Below are positions 24,778 to 32,641 of a DNA stretch of 53,334 nucleotides, piece after piece. Position 1 is the stretch's first letter, and the number at the start of each line of letters is the position of its first letter. The DNA comes from RGDT01 sp964630925 (lineage in GTDB: Bacteria > Planctomycetota > Planctomycetia > Gemmatales > Gemmataceae): positions 1 through 53,334 of the forward strand of contig CAZVZK010000070.1 in NCBI GenBank assembly GCA_964630925.1, written 5' to 3'. The notes under the pieces are model-generated. The model was not told where the DNA came from, did not search any database, and worked only from the letters and a program-made list of their open reading frames with translations. Position numbers and translations under genes: made by a program.

Positions 24778-25263
24778 ATGCACGAAGAGACGCAGGGGTG
24801 GTTCATCGCCGAGCGGACGCGGTCACTGGCGCTGGTGTCCTTGACCCGTCGGGGCGACCTGGCCGTCATGAACGCCGCCCCGGACACCGGCCTTCAGCTC
24901 GTGGCGAGCGTCACGAAGGAGAAGGGGCCGGCGGTGCGGCAATTCGGCGTCCGCCTTCTGGGAGCCAAGGGGCCGACGGCCGACGTTGACAGGGGTAAGG
25001 CCATCCGCGTGGCGATCCAGCCCCTGCTCCGCGCCGGGCCGTTCCCGTACCCGGTCGTCCTGCTCCACTTCACGATGGAGGGCGACGAGGGCCATTACGC
25101 CTGGGTGTGGGAGCCGGCGGTGGAAGATGGCGCGCCCCGGCTCCTGGCGAATGAGGCCCCTCCCAGCCACGAGTTTGGCCGGGCCGCGCTCGACGAGATC
25201 GTCGGGAGGGTGGACGCATGGTATGACGCCCTCTTCACCCGCATCGCGGCCAAGTCGGCGTGA
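24778..25263 (+). CDS. Second DUF4365-like protein, catalytic residues apparently degenerate
   Basis: 161 residues, 13 nt after the preceding gene. The opening ERTRSLALVSLTRRGDLAVM and the strand pair DTGLQLVASV ... RQFGVRLLGAKG correspond to the DUF4365 core, but the Asp of the DxGxD motif is a Gln here and the (E/Q)xK strand reads VRLLGAK. The C-terminal PYPVVLLHFTMEGDEGHYAWVWEP resembles the usual last strands of the domain. I infer a non-catalytic homologue of its neighbour, perhaps forming a hetero-complex. Alternatively it is an unrelated small protein; similarity is by eye. Confidence 0.55.
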   Translation: MHEETQGWFIAERTRSLALVSLTRRGDLAVMNAAPDTGLQLVASVTKEKGPAVRQFGVRLLGAKGPTADVDRGKAIRVAIQPLLRAGPFPYPVVLLHFTMEGDEGHYAWVWEPAVEDGAPRLLANEAPPSHEFGRAALDEIVGRVDAWYDALFTRIAAKSA

Positions 25264-25330
25264 CGCGGATCAGCCGAGGACGAAGAAGCCGCCCACCGTG
25301 GGCGAGGGCGACACACCAGCGAGGGATCGT

Positions 25331-25984
25331 ATGTATCCGGCCCCGTTGATCCCCATCGCCGCGTTCTTCGCGTGCTTCGGGGTGGCCTTATGGGCCTTCT
25401 GGTGGGGACGGACGGCGCGCCACGCGATAATCTGGGGGGCCGTGGTCGCGGCCCTCCCCGCGTTCATCCTGGCGCCGGTGTTCTACTTCCTGATGATGCT
25501 CCCTCTGTCAACGCCCTGGTGGGACTGGTTCATGTCCGACCTTCAGTTCCTGAGCGCCCTTGGGCTGTTTGCGGCCCTGCTGGCCGCGGCCGTGAGCCCG
25601 GTGGCGGCGTTGCTCGGCCTCGCGGCGTCGCGTCTGCTCTTCCCGGCGGGGGTTGGCCGAGCGGCCGACGACAGCCTGAGCATGGCCGCCGCGAGGGTGG
25701 GATGTCGGCTGAGCCCCCTGAAGGTGGGTGCGATTGTCGCCGGGTGTGTCCTCCTGCTTGGGATGATCGGCTACGGCCTGGGGACGAGGGAGAACGTCGC
25801 CGCGGCCTCTGGGCGGATACTGCGCCGAGGGGGCGACGCTGATCCTGCGATCATGAATACCGGCTGGGGTGTCGTGTGGGGTGCCGTCGTGGGTGTGGCC
25901 GTGGAGCTGGCGCTGGCCGGTGTTGACCTTCGGCGGAGGGTGGAGAAGGCGCCTGCCGGGCCGCGAGGTGAAGCCGCCCGATGA
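25331..25984 (+). CDS. Small integral membrane protein of unknown function
   Basis: 217 residues starting at the ATG at 25331, after GAGGGATC. Hydrophobic segments at about residues 5-25, 30-52, 70-100, 145-165 and 178-198 suggest four to five membrane spans (IIWGAVVAALPAFILAPVFYFLMML; VGAIVAGCVLLLGMIGYGLG). The C-terminus is basic (LRRRVEKAPAGPRGEAAR) and probably cytoplasmic. Its stop overlaps the possible upstream ATG of the next gene (ATGA), which suggests one transcript. No recognised domain. Confidence 0.65.
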   Translation: MYPAPLIPIAAFFACFGVALWAFWWGRTARHAIIWGAVVAALPAFILAPVFYFLMMLPLSTPWWDWFMSDLQFLSALGLFAALLAAAVSPVAALLGLAASRLLFPAGVGRAADDSLSMAAARVGCRLSPLKVGAIVAGCVLLLGMIGYGLGTRENVAAASGRILRRGGDADPAIMNTGWGVVWGAVVGVAVELALAGVDLRRRVEKAPAGPRGEAAR

Positions 25985-26019
25985 GCCAGAAGCGCTCTCG
26001 CTTTCCGAGGAGGGGCCGC

Positions 26020-26694
26020 ATGACCGAGGCGGAGTGGCTGGCGTGCGAGGATCGGCCGTTAGAGATGTTGAATCATCTGGAGACCGAGGCGCAGGGCCGA
26101 TCCGCCGGGTGGCGCCGCTTCACTCGCTGGCTTGTCAGTGCGCGGTCGGACACGAATTGGCAGAAGCCGGCGCTGCACCGGCGCCTCTACCTCGCGGCCT
26201 GCGGGATGAGGAGGTTGGGCAGAGGGAAGTGGTCACGAGCCGGCCTCGATGAGGCTTACAACATCGAGGAGAGGTTCGCAGACGGTTTACTTTCGCTTGA
26301 AGCCCTCATAGCCGATGACCCTGAGCGGCGCTGGTGGTGGCCGGACCCTTGGCACCTCGTTTCAAACGTGATCCGGTCTCTATCGCCGGAAGGCACGTTC
26401 GGCGATGACTGGCCCCTCTACTGTCACATCTTCAGGGATGTCTTTGGTAACCCGTTCCGCGGTGCACGTATCGCCACCACACGCCGCACGGCCGTGGTCT
26501 CCTCCTTGGCACTCTCGGCCTATCAGGAGCGCGAGCATCCTCCGGGATGTCTGGAGCCCGCCCGCCTCGGCGTCCTTGCCGACGCCTTGGAAGAGGCCGG
26601 CTGTACCGACACGGACATCCTCACGCACCTGCGCTCTCCAGGCCCCCATGTCCGCGGCTGCTGGGCACTCGATCTCGTGCTGGCCAAGGAGTGA
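26020..26694 (+). CDS. Planctomycete-type paralogous protein with a conserved C-terminal motif
   Basis: 224 residues from the ATG at 26020, chosen over the overlapping ATG at 25981 because GAGGAGGGG precedes it and MTEAEWLACED begins a recognisable N-terminus. The second half has FRDVFGNPFRGARI and ends LADALEEAGCTDTDILTHLRSPGPHVRGCWALDLVLAKE, here split for length. That tail, as I recall it, recurs in many paralogues of Gemmata-like genomes, some fused to SMI1/KNR4 or leucine-rich modules. The role is unknown. It ends the DUF4365-led cluster. Confidence 0.75.
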   Translation: MTEAEWLACEDRPLEMLNHLETEAQGRSAGWRRFTRWLVSARSDTNWQKPALHRRLYLAACGMRRLGRGKWSRAGLDEAYNIEERFADGLLSLEALIADDPERRWWWPDPWHLVSNVIRSLSPEGTFGDDWPLYCHIFRDVFGNPFRGARIATTRRTAVVSSLALSAYQEREHPPGCLEPARLGVLADALEEAGCTDTDILTHLRSPGPHVRGCWALDLVLAKE

Positions 26695-26701
26695 AGGCGG
26701 A

Positions 26702-27481
26702 TCAGGCGGCCACCTTCTTGCGCGTGAGGGTCTCCTTGGCGGTCATGCCGATGCCGCCCAGGATCGTGTACTCGCCGGTGAGCTTCCCGCCGCCCTCGAT
26801 CTTGTAGACGCTCACGCCGGTCTGGCCGGCGCTCACCCACGACATCGAGAGCTGATTCCCCCTCCGCAACGCCGTCCCGGCGAAGAGGATCCGGTCCTCC
26901 TGCCGGTAGGTGACCAGATAGGAGTCGCCGCGCCTCTCGATCTGCACGTCCGTCACGACCACCTTCCCGCCCGCGTCCGTCATCTCCGAGCGGTACTCCC
27001 CGGTGATCTCCACGGCCTCGTCCGCCGGGGGCTTCGGCTTCTTCAGCGTGATCAGGATGCAGCCCGCCTTGGCCCCCGGCTTGAAGTCCTTCGGGCGCGA
27101 CTCGCCTTGCGGGTCATAGCAGAGCTTCAGGGTGTCGCCGTCGAGCGAGTAGATGCCGAGCATGACGCCGTCCTTGCCCTCGCCCTCCTTGACCGCGAGG
27201 TTCATGGTGCGTGGCGTCTTGGCAGGCGCGATCTGCGCGAGGCTGACCTGCACCAGCTTCTCACCGCGGCGGATGACGAAGGCGTTGGCTCCGAAGAAGA
27301 CGCCGCGTTTCGCCAATTCGCCGGCGGCGAGGGGCTTGCCGCCCTCCTCCCACGCCTCCACCTTCCAGGTGCCCTGGAGCTTCTGCAATTCGCGGACGAC
27401 GGCGGGGTCGATCTTCGGCGGGGCGTCCTCCTTGTCGGCGGCGAACAGCAACGTGGCCGCGACGAGGGTGAGGTGCTGCAT
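26702..27481 (-). CDS. Secreted TIGR03067-like protein, two-domain form
   Basis: 259 residues from the ATG at 27481 with a signal peptide (MQHLTLVAATLLFAADKEDA). The first domain (residues about 30-145) has the TIGR03067 strands: LQKLQGTWKVEAWEEGGKPL, then GIYSLDGDTLKLCYDPQGESRPKDF and ILITLKKPK. The second (about 150-255) begins EITGEYRSEMTDAGG and ends GEYTILGGIGMTAKETLTRK, which looks like a second lipocalin-like barrel. It converges on the cluster gene ending at 26694, 7 nt away. Ligand unknown. Confidence 0.75.
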   Translation of the reverse strand: MQHLTLVAATLLFAADKEDAPPKIDPAVVRELQKLQGTWKVEAWEEGGKPLAAGELAKRGVFFGANAFVIRRGEKLVQVSLAQIAPAKTPRTMNLAVKEGEGKDGVMLGIYSLDGDTLKLCYDPQGESRPKDFKPGAKAGCILITLKKPKPPADEAVEITGEYRSEMTDAGGKVVVTDVQIERRGDSYLVTYRQEDRILFAGTALRRGNQLSMSWVSAGQTGVSVYKIEGGGKLTGEYTILGGIGMTAKETLTRKKVAA

Positions 27482-27610
27482 GTGCGGCTCCTGTGCGGGG
27501 CGCAATGCATGATACGCTCCGCCGAGCCGCGGCTCAACCGCCGCGCCTCACATGGGCTACCGCACCCTGAAGCAGCATCTTCTCGCCCTCCCGCCCCGAG
27601 GGGAGGCGCG

Positions 27611-27750
27611 GTGCGCAGGTGAGCGGGTGAGCGGGTGACTCGCGCAGTCGGTGTCGGTCCGTGACACAAGGCGTCGGCCGGTGCCAGAGTCACATGCTCA
27701 CTCGGGGGAAAAGTGAGCATGTGACGCCGCGGAGTGAGCAGGTGACTCGG
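27611..27750 (-). repeat. Dispersed structured element, copy R1
   Basis: This 140-nt stretch is a copy of an element found again at 41323-41440. A perfect 13-bp hairpin (GTCACATGCTCAC at 27689-27701 with its complement at 27713-27725; 11-nt loop TCGGGGGAAAA) is the centre, flanked by GTGACTCGCGCA and GTGACTCGG boundaries and further GTGAGC repeats. It lies in the 377-nt gap between the TIGR03067-like gene (start 27481) and the MATE gene (stop 27859), both minus-strand. No gene is seen elsewhere in this gap. Confidence 0.7.
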
Positions 27751-27858
27751 CTCCCGGCGGTTGTGTTTCAGCGGGCGGAGGTCGTGTCTGGGGGTCTGAA
27801 ATGCAACGCAAGTTGATGACAGACGCGCCATCCCCTCCGCCTGAGGGACTCAAGCGTC

Positions 27859-29208
27859 TCACACGCGCACCTCGCGCCATCCGCCGGAGGCGAAACGCCA
27901 CAGGACGCACAGGCCGCGGACGTGCATGTCGGCGTTCATGGCCACCCAGGCGCCGAACAGGCCCCAGCCGTAGGCCACCAGCAGCCACGCCAGCGGCAGG
28001 CGGACGACGAAGAAGCCGATCCAGGTGAAGACCATCGGCCAGCGCGTGTCGCCGGCGCCGCGCAACGCCTGCGCCAACACCATGCACGACGCCAGCGCCG
28101 GCATGCCGAAGGCCACCAACCGTAGGACGGGGACACCCTGGGCGATGATGTCCGATTGGCCGGGGTACGGGCAGAAGAGGTGAAACATCGGCACCGCCAG
28201 GACGAAGAACAGCACGCCCATGAGTGACATGGCGGCGGCGCCCATCCCGAAAGCCAGCCAGCCGGTGCGGGTCGCGCGGTCCGGGCGGCCGGCGCCCTGG
28301 GCCTGGCCCACCAGCGCCATCGCCGCCACCCCGAAGGCGTGGCCGGTCTGGTAGCCGAGCGCCTCCCACGTCAGGGCGATGCCGTGGGCCGCCCCGGCGG
28401 TGTCGCCGAGGGTGTTGACCACGGCGAGGAAGGCGAGGTAGCCGGCCTGCATGGAGAGGTTGTCCACGGCGGCGGGGATGCTGACACGCAGCAGCCGGCG
28501 CAACAGCACCGGCTCGACCACCAGGCGCGACCACTCCAGACGCAGGCCGGCGCGGCCGTGGGCCAGGATGGCGACGACCGCGACGGCGCCGGCGGCCTGG
28601 GCGAGGGCCGTCCCGAGGGCGATGCCGGGGAAGCCCAGCCAGCCGTAACACAGACGCGCCAGGGGGAGGTTCAAGAGCGCCTCGCCGCCGAGGATGAATA
28701 ACCCGGTGCGCGTGTCGCCGGCGCCGACGAGGCAGGCGATGCCGGCCATCGCAACCAGGTGCAGCGGCAGCACCAACAGCAACGGGCGGAGGTAGGCGAC
28801 GGCCTGATCGACGGCGACCCCCTCCAGCCGTAACAGCCACAGCAGGGGGCGCAGGCCGGCGAGCATGAGGACGGCGCCGACGAGGCCGACCAGGGCGGCG
28901 AGCATGAGGGACTGGTGCAGGACGACGGAGGCCTCGCGGCGCTCGCCGGCGCCGATGAGGTGGGCGACGAGGGCGGTGCTGCCGACGTTCACCAGGACGC
29001 TGACGCTGGAGAGGAACCAGGCGAGGTAGCCGGCGGTGGTCTGGGCGTTGAGGGTGGACGCCTCGCCCTCGCCGTGGCCGGCGAGGACGCGGTCGTACAG
29101 GCTGACGGCGAGGATGAGCCACTGCTGGAGCAGGACGGGCCAGGCGAGGAGCAGCAGCGCCTGCCAGGCGGGGCGTTCGATCACGGGCCGCTGGAGGGGG
29201 GCGTTCAT
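27859..29208 (-). CDS. MATE-family multidrug/toxin efflux protein
   Basis: 449 residues with about twelve membrane spans and the internal two-fold symmetry of MATE transporters. The GAGDTRTG segment (residues about 175-182) and the matching ALRGAGDTRWPMVFTWIGFFVVRLPLAWLL in the second half are the conserved cytoplasmic-loop signatures of the family. The start ATG at 29208 overlaps the stop of the S4-domain gene (TGA at 29205-29207) by the ATGA arrangement, so translation is coupled. Substrates cannot be predicted; such proteins export cationic drugs or metabolites with Na+ or H+. Confidence 0.92.
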   Translation of the reverse strand: MNAPLQRPVIERPAWQALLLLAWPVLLQQWLILAVSLYDRVLAGHGEGEASTLNAQTTAGYLAWFLSSVSVLVNVGSTALVAHLIGAGERREASVVLHQSLMLAALVGLVGAVLMLAGLRPLLWLLRLEGVAVDQAVAYLRPLLLVLPLHLVAMAGIACLVGAGDTRTGLFILGGEALLNLPLARLCYGWLGFPGIALGTALAQAAGAVAVVAILAHGRAGLRLEWSRLVVEPVLLRRLLRVSIPAAVDNLSMQAGYLAFLAVVNTLGDTAGAAHGIALTWEALGYQTGHAFGVAAMALVGQAQGAGRPDRATRTGWLAFGMGAAAMSLMGVLFFVLAVPMFHLFCPYPGQSDIIAQGVPVLRLVAFGMPALASCMVLAQALRGAGDTRWPMVFTWIGFFVVRLPLAWLLVAYGWGLFGAWVAMNADMHVRGLCVLWRFASGGWREVRV

Positions 29209-29426
29209 GCGGTGATGGCCCACTCCCCGTCGGCGGCGGTGCCGAAGCGGTCGCCGGCCCGAAGCTTGCGGCCTGGGCGGGTCTCGGCCTCGCCGTTGAC
29301 GCGGACGCCGCCGTCGCGCACGATAGCCTTGGCCTGCCCGCCGGTGTCGGCGAGGCCGGCGGCCTTGACGGCCTGGGCCAGGGTGATGAAATCGCCCCGC
29401 AGCTCGATGGTGCGTCCGCCGCTCAT
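29205..29426 (-). CDS. Small S4-domain RNA-binding protein
   Basis: 73 residues from MSGGRTIELRG at 29426, almost exactly one S4 domain. The fold signature is DFITLAQAVKAAGLADTGGQAKAIVRDGGVRVNGEAETRPGRKL, cut for length: helix-turn-helix, then GGxVxVNG, then RxxRKLRxGD. Similar stand-alone S4 proteins include YbcJ/RlbA. It overlaps the MATE gene by the ATGA arrangement. An inverted repeat begins 17 nt upstream of its start and occupies most of the 263-nt divergent gap to the B12-binding subunit gene. Confidence 0.85.
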   Translation of the reverse strand: MSGGRTIELRGDFITLAQAVKAAGLADTGGQAKAIVRDGGVRVNGEAETRPGRKLRAGDRFGTAADGEWAITA

Positions 29427-29442
29427 CGTCACCCTCAGGCAT

Positions 29443-29604
29443 GAAGAAGGCATACCACGAAATACACGGAAGACACGAAAAGAAGACAAAGAAGCAATAC
29501 AGAAATCAAGCAGGAAGACAGCCGGCAGCCTTCTGCCGCCTCCTCGCCTCGTCTGCTTTGTCTTCCTTTCGTGTCTTCCGTGTATTTCGTGGTATGCCTT
29601 CTTC
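29443..29604. repeat. Long inverted repeat with periodic purine-rich arms (IR-B)
   Basis: Arms 29443-29491 and 29556-29604 match over 48 of 49 bp (single A/G difference), separated by a 64-nt spacer that itself holds a CGGCAG-CCTT-CTGCCG hairpin. The arm contains an imperfect 9-nt period (CACGAAATA, CACGGAAGA, CACGAAAAG). It ends 16 nt before the S4 gene start on the minus strand and lies 85 nt before the plus-strand B12 subunit gene. Confidence 0.95.
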
Positions 29605-29689
29605 TTCGGTCTTCACGGGACCGCCCCGTACTTGGTGATGATACGTATGATGATGGCAGAGAGCGAGAATCCCCCGCGAGGGCCGGGCC

Positions 29690-30100
29690 GTGACCACCGA
29701 GACGCCTATCCGCATCGTGCTGGCCAAGGTCGGCCTCGACGGCCATGACCGCGGCATCAAGGTCGTGGCCCGGGGCCTGCGCGACGCCGGCATGCACGTC
29801 ATCTACGCCGGCCTGTGGCAGGCGCCCGAGGCCGTCGTCCGCGCGGTCGCCGACGAGGACGCCGACTGGCTCGGCATCAGCATCCTCTCCGGGGCGCACC
29901 TCACCCTCGTGCCCCGCGTCATGGACCTCCTCCGCGGCGCCGGCCTGGATCACGTCGGCGTCATGGTCGGCGGCATCATCCCCGAGGCCGACGTGCCCAG
30001 GCTGACCGAGATGGGCGTGGCCCGCATCTTCGGGCCGGGGACGAACCTCGATGACATCGTCGCTTACCTGAAGGAGAACACGGGGGCGCGGCATGCCTGA
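29690..30100 (+). CDS. Cobalamin-binding subunit of methylmalonyl-CoA mutase type
   Basis: 136 residues from a GTG at 29690. The B12-binding motif DxHxxG is in GLDGHDRGIKV (D17, H19, G22), with H19 as the axial cobalt ligand. The following ILSGAHLTLVP and VMVGGIIPEADV complete the SxL and GG motifs of the fold. This is the small stand-alone subunit, as in archaeal and some bacterial split mutases; the large catalytic subunit is not in this window. The stop overlaps the meaB start by 8 nt, so the two are co-translated. Role: adenosylcobalamin-dependent isomerisation of (R)-methylmalonyl-CoA to succinyl-CoA or a related mutase. Confidence 0.9.
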   Translation: MTTETPIRIVLAKVGLDGHDRGIKVVARGLRDAGMHVIYAGLWQAPEAVVRAVADEDADWLGISILSGAHLTLVPRVMDLLRGAGLDHVGVMVGGIIPEADVPRLTEMGVARIFGPGTNLDDIVAYLKENTGARHA

Positions 30101-30974
30101 CGACCTGGCGGGCCGATTCAACCGCCGCGAGCGCCTGGCGTTGGCGCGGATGGTGACCCTGGCGGCACGCGGCGAGCCGCTGCCGGACCTCCCCGCGCCG
30201 GCCTCCCCGGCCAGGGTCGTGGCGCTGACCGGCGCCGGCGGCGTCGGCAAGAGCAGCCTGACGGGCAAGCTCATCGAGCAGATCCGCGCGGGGGGCAAGA
30301 GCGTGGCCGTGCTGGCGTGCGACCCGGAGAGCCCGCTGTCGGGCGGGGCGCTGCTGGGCGACCGCTTCCGCATGCCGTCCCGCCCCGATGACGACGGCGT
30401 GTTCATCCGCAGCCTCGCCGCCGCCGGCGGGCACGGGGCGCTGGCCCGCCATCTGGAGGCGGCGATCAGTGTGTTGGAGTGCTGGGGCTTCGACGTAATC
30501 CTGCTGGAGACGGTCGGCGCCGGGCAGGGCGATACCGTCGTCCGCCGCCTGGTGGACGTGCTGGTGCTGCTGCTCCAGCCGGAGACGGGCGACGACCTGC
30601 AATGGGAGAAGGCGGGCCTGCTGGAGGTGGCCGACGTGGTGGCGGTCCACAAGGCGGACATGCCGGGGGCGGAGCGGGTGGAGGCGCAGGTGCTGGCGTC
30701 GCAGCAGTTGTCGCACGGGCCGCACGCGCCGGTGGTGCGTGTCAGCTCGCGGACGGGGCAGGGCGTGGCGGACCTGTGGCGGGCCATCGAGACGCCCCCG
30801 CTGCGGCGTGGGCGACGTGACGACCCGGCGCGGCTTCTGCGGCTGGCGCAGGAGCTGCTGGCGGCGCGGTTCGATCCGGGGTCGGAGGTGGTGGCGGCGT
30901 GGGCGCGCGGGGAGGTGGGGGACGCCGAGGCGGCCCGCCGGCTGTTGAGCCAACTGGCCGCCCCGCGGGTGTGA
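30093..30974 (+). CDS. meaB: MeaB/ArgK-type GTPase chaperone of B12-dependent mutase
   Basis: 293 residues, overlapping the B12-subunit gene by 8 nt. The P-loop is GAGGVGKSSLTGKLI (residues about 49-63). The G3-like switch region is LLETVGAGQGDTVV, the family hallmark; VAVHKADMPGAE contains the NKxD-type base-recognition site in the HKAD variant. This G3E-family GTPase protects and reloads the mutase with adenosylcobalamin. The close coupling with the cobalamin subunit supports the assignment. The normal family length is about 300-330, so this one is slightly short, with a compact C-terminus. Confidence 0.92.
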   Translation: MPDDLAGRFNRRERLALARMVTLAARGEPLPDLPAPASPARVVALTGAGGVGKSSLTGKLIEQIRAGGKSVAVLACDPESPLSGGALLGDRFRMPSRPDDDGVFIRSLAAAGGHGALARHLEAAISVLECWGFDVILLETVGAGQGDTVVRRLVDVLVLLLQPETGDDLQWEKAGLLEVADVVAVHKADMPGAERVEAQVLASQQLSHGPHAPVVRVSSRTGQGVADLWRAIETPPLRRGRRDDPARLLRLAQELLAARFDPGSEVVAAWARGEVGDAEAARRLLSQLAAPRV

Positions 30975-30977
30975 GGG

Positions 30978-31802
30978 TCACTTGTCGGTCTTCTTCTTCT
31001 TACCGCCCACGGTGACGGCGGTGGCGTTCTTGTCGGCGTCGAGGGTGAGCTGGACGAGGGCGCCCTCCTTGATGTCGGCCAGGGTCTTCTCCTCGCCGTC
31101 GATGGTGATCTTGGCGTCCTTGGCCACGGTGACCTTCTGGCCTTCGGCTCCCTTCTTGCCGGCGAGGGTGATGACGCGGTCTTTGGCGTCCACCGCCTTG
31201 ACCGTGCCGCCGACGCCCGCCTTGCCGCCGGCGGGCTTCTTCTTGCCGCCGACGGTCACGGACAACGCCGTCTTCCTGTCCACGGTGACCGACACCAGAA
31301 CGGCCGTGCCGGCCTTGATGTCGGCCAGGGCCTTGGCCTCGCCGTCGATGACGACCTTGGCGTCCTTGGCGAGGGCGAGGGTCTGGTCGGGGCCGGCCTC
31401 GCCCTTCTTCACCTTCTTGCCTTCGATGGTGATCGTGTTGGCCTTGTCGTCCACCGACTTGACCGTGGCCAGCACGGTGCCGCCGGTGACGCTGACCGCC
31501 GTGGCGCCCTTCTTGTCCTCGGTCAGGGTGAGGGAGGCGGAGGCGCCGGCCTTCACGTCGGCGAGCTTGGCCTCCTTGCCGTCGATGGTCAGCTTGGCGT
31601 CCTTGGCGAGGGTGAGGGTCTGGTCGGGGGCCTCACCGCCGGTCTTGATCTTCTGGCCGGCGAGGGTGAGCGTGCCGGCGGCGGCATCGACGGACTTGAC
31701 GACGCCGGACGCGGTGGGGTCGGCGGGCTTCTTCTTCTGGGCGAAGGACCCATCGGCGCACAGGGCCAGGGCGGCCAGGGCGATCAGGCAGTTACGAAGC
31801 AT
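30978..31802 (-). CDS. Secreted protein of three tandem beta domains (DUF5666-like)
   Basis: 274 residues with a signal peptide (MLRNCLIALAALALCADGSFAQ). Three similar ~75-residue units follow: residues about 32-109 (SGVVKSVDAAAGTLTLAGQKI), 110-190 (LATVKSVDDKANTITIEGKKV) and 195-270 (GGTVKAVDAKDRVITLAGKKG). Each has VKSVD, a TLTLA strand, LAKDAK and DGKEAKLADVKAG blocks, an OB-like/beta-sandwich repeat. The DNA of the units is similar too, indicating recent internal duplication. Lys-rich ends suggest a surface-binding role. It converges on meaB (3 nt). Function unknown. Confidence 0.7.
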   Translation of the reverse strand: MLRNCLIALAALALCADGSFAQKKKPADPTASGVVKSVDAAAGTLTLAGQKIKTGGEAPDQTLTLAKDAKLTIDGKEAKLADVKAGASASLTLTEDKKGATAVSVTGGTVLATVKSVDDKANTITIEGKKVKKGEAGPDQTLALAKDAKVVIDGEAKALADIKAGTAVLVSVTVDRKTALSVTVGGKKKPAGGKAGVGGTVKAVDAKDRVITLAGKKGAEGQKVTVAKDAKITIDGEEKTLADIKEGALVQLTLDADKNATAVTVGGKKKKTDK

Positions 31803-31862
31803 GAGAAAGGCTCCTCGGGGAATGTCGTCCGATACAAGATGATGACGCGGCGCGGCGTGGAA

Positions 31863-32447
31863 TTAGCGGCCCTCGGGGCGTTTCTTCCCCTTGTAGCGGA
31901 TCACCTCGCCGAACACGGTGACCGCCCCGTCCTTCACCTCCAGCGGCCCCTTGTCCAGACGCTCGGCCGGGACGCCCTTGGGCCGCTTGCCGCGCAGGGC
32001 GACGGCGGTGATCTCCGAGCCGTCCTCCAGCCAGTAGGCGCGCAGGGTATACCTGTCGGACTCCGGCGGCTTGCCGACGACGAGGCCCTTGCCGCCGAAG
32101 TCCTCGTGCCGCCACGACGCCGACCAGACGAGCACGTAGAGGCGCTCGGCGTCGGCGGCCACGGCGGCCACGCGCTTCTGCGACACGTCCCACCGGTCGA
32201 TGGCCATCGGCGGCAGCATACTGGCCGTCGAGCCGCCGCGGAACAGCGTCCGCGTCTTGCCCGACGGCAGGGCGGTGTAGAGGATGGCCGAAGGCGAGGG
32301 CGCACTGGCGGGGGTCAGCTCCAGGGGCTTCGCGCCGGACAGGCCGTGGACGATGAACCCCTTGCCCTTCGCCAGGACGACGGGGTCATCGGAGATCGGG
32401 TCGGCCGCCAGGGCCAGGACGGCGAGGGCGTGCAGCAGTACGCTCAT
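31863..32447 (-). CDS. Secreted protein of unknown function downstream of the sulfatase
   Basis: 194 residues from the ATG at 32447, preceded by GAGGAGA. A short signal peptide (MSVLLHALAVLALAADP) is followed by strand-rich sequence (VVLAKGKGFIVHGLSGAKPLEL; AILYTALPSGKTRTLFRG; RLYVLVWSASWRHEDFGG), ending in VIRYKGKKRPEGR. The pattern suggests a beta-propeller fragment or beta-sandwich, but I do not recognise it. It follows the sulfatase gene on the same strand across a 194-nt gap filled by inverted repeat IR-C, so co-transcription through the hairpin is possible. Confidence 0.65.
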   Translation of the reverse strand: MSVLLHALAVLALAADPISDDPVVLAKGKGFIVHGLSGAKPLELTPASAPSPSAILYTALPSGKTRTLFRGGSTASMLPPMAIDRWDVSQKRVAAVAADAERLYVLVWSASWRHEDFGGKGLVVGKPPESDRYTLRAYWLEDGSEITAVALRGKRPKGVPAERLDKGPLEVKDGAVTVFGEVIRYKGKKRPEGR

Positions 32448-32467
32448 GGTCCGTCTCCTCGGTGCAT

Positions 32468-32634
32468 GAGGAAGAGGGTGTCTCGCAAAGGCGCGAAGGA
32501 CGCAAAGGAAGACAAGAAGAAAGGAGAGAACAAGGCAAGGTAAGCAAGCCGCGCTGTTACATTCTTGTTTTTTATCTGATGTCTTCTTGTCTTCCTTTGC
32601 GTCCTTCGCGCCTTTGCGAGACACCCTCTTCCTC
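32468..32634. repeat. Long perfect inverted repeat (IR-C)
   Basis: Perfect 53-bp arms (32468-32520 and 32582-32634) flank a 61-nt spacer. The arm is built of 8-9-nt units (CGCAAAGG, CGCGAAGGA, CGCAAAGGA). The element fills the gap between two minus-strand genes: 7 nt after the sulfatase stop and 20 nt before the next start. Its length allows a cruciform or a very stable mRNA hairpin. Confidence 0.96.
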
Positions 32635-32641
32635 TGCCTCG

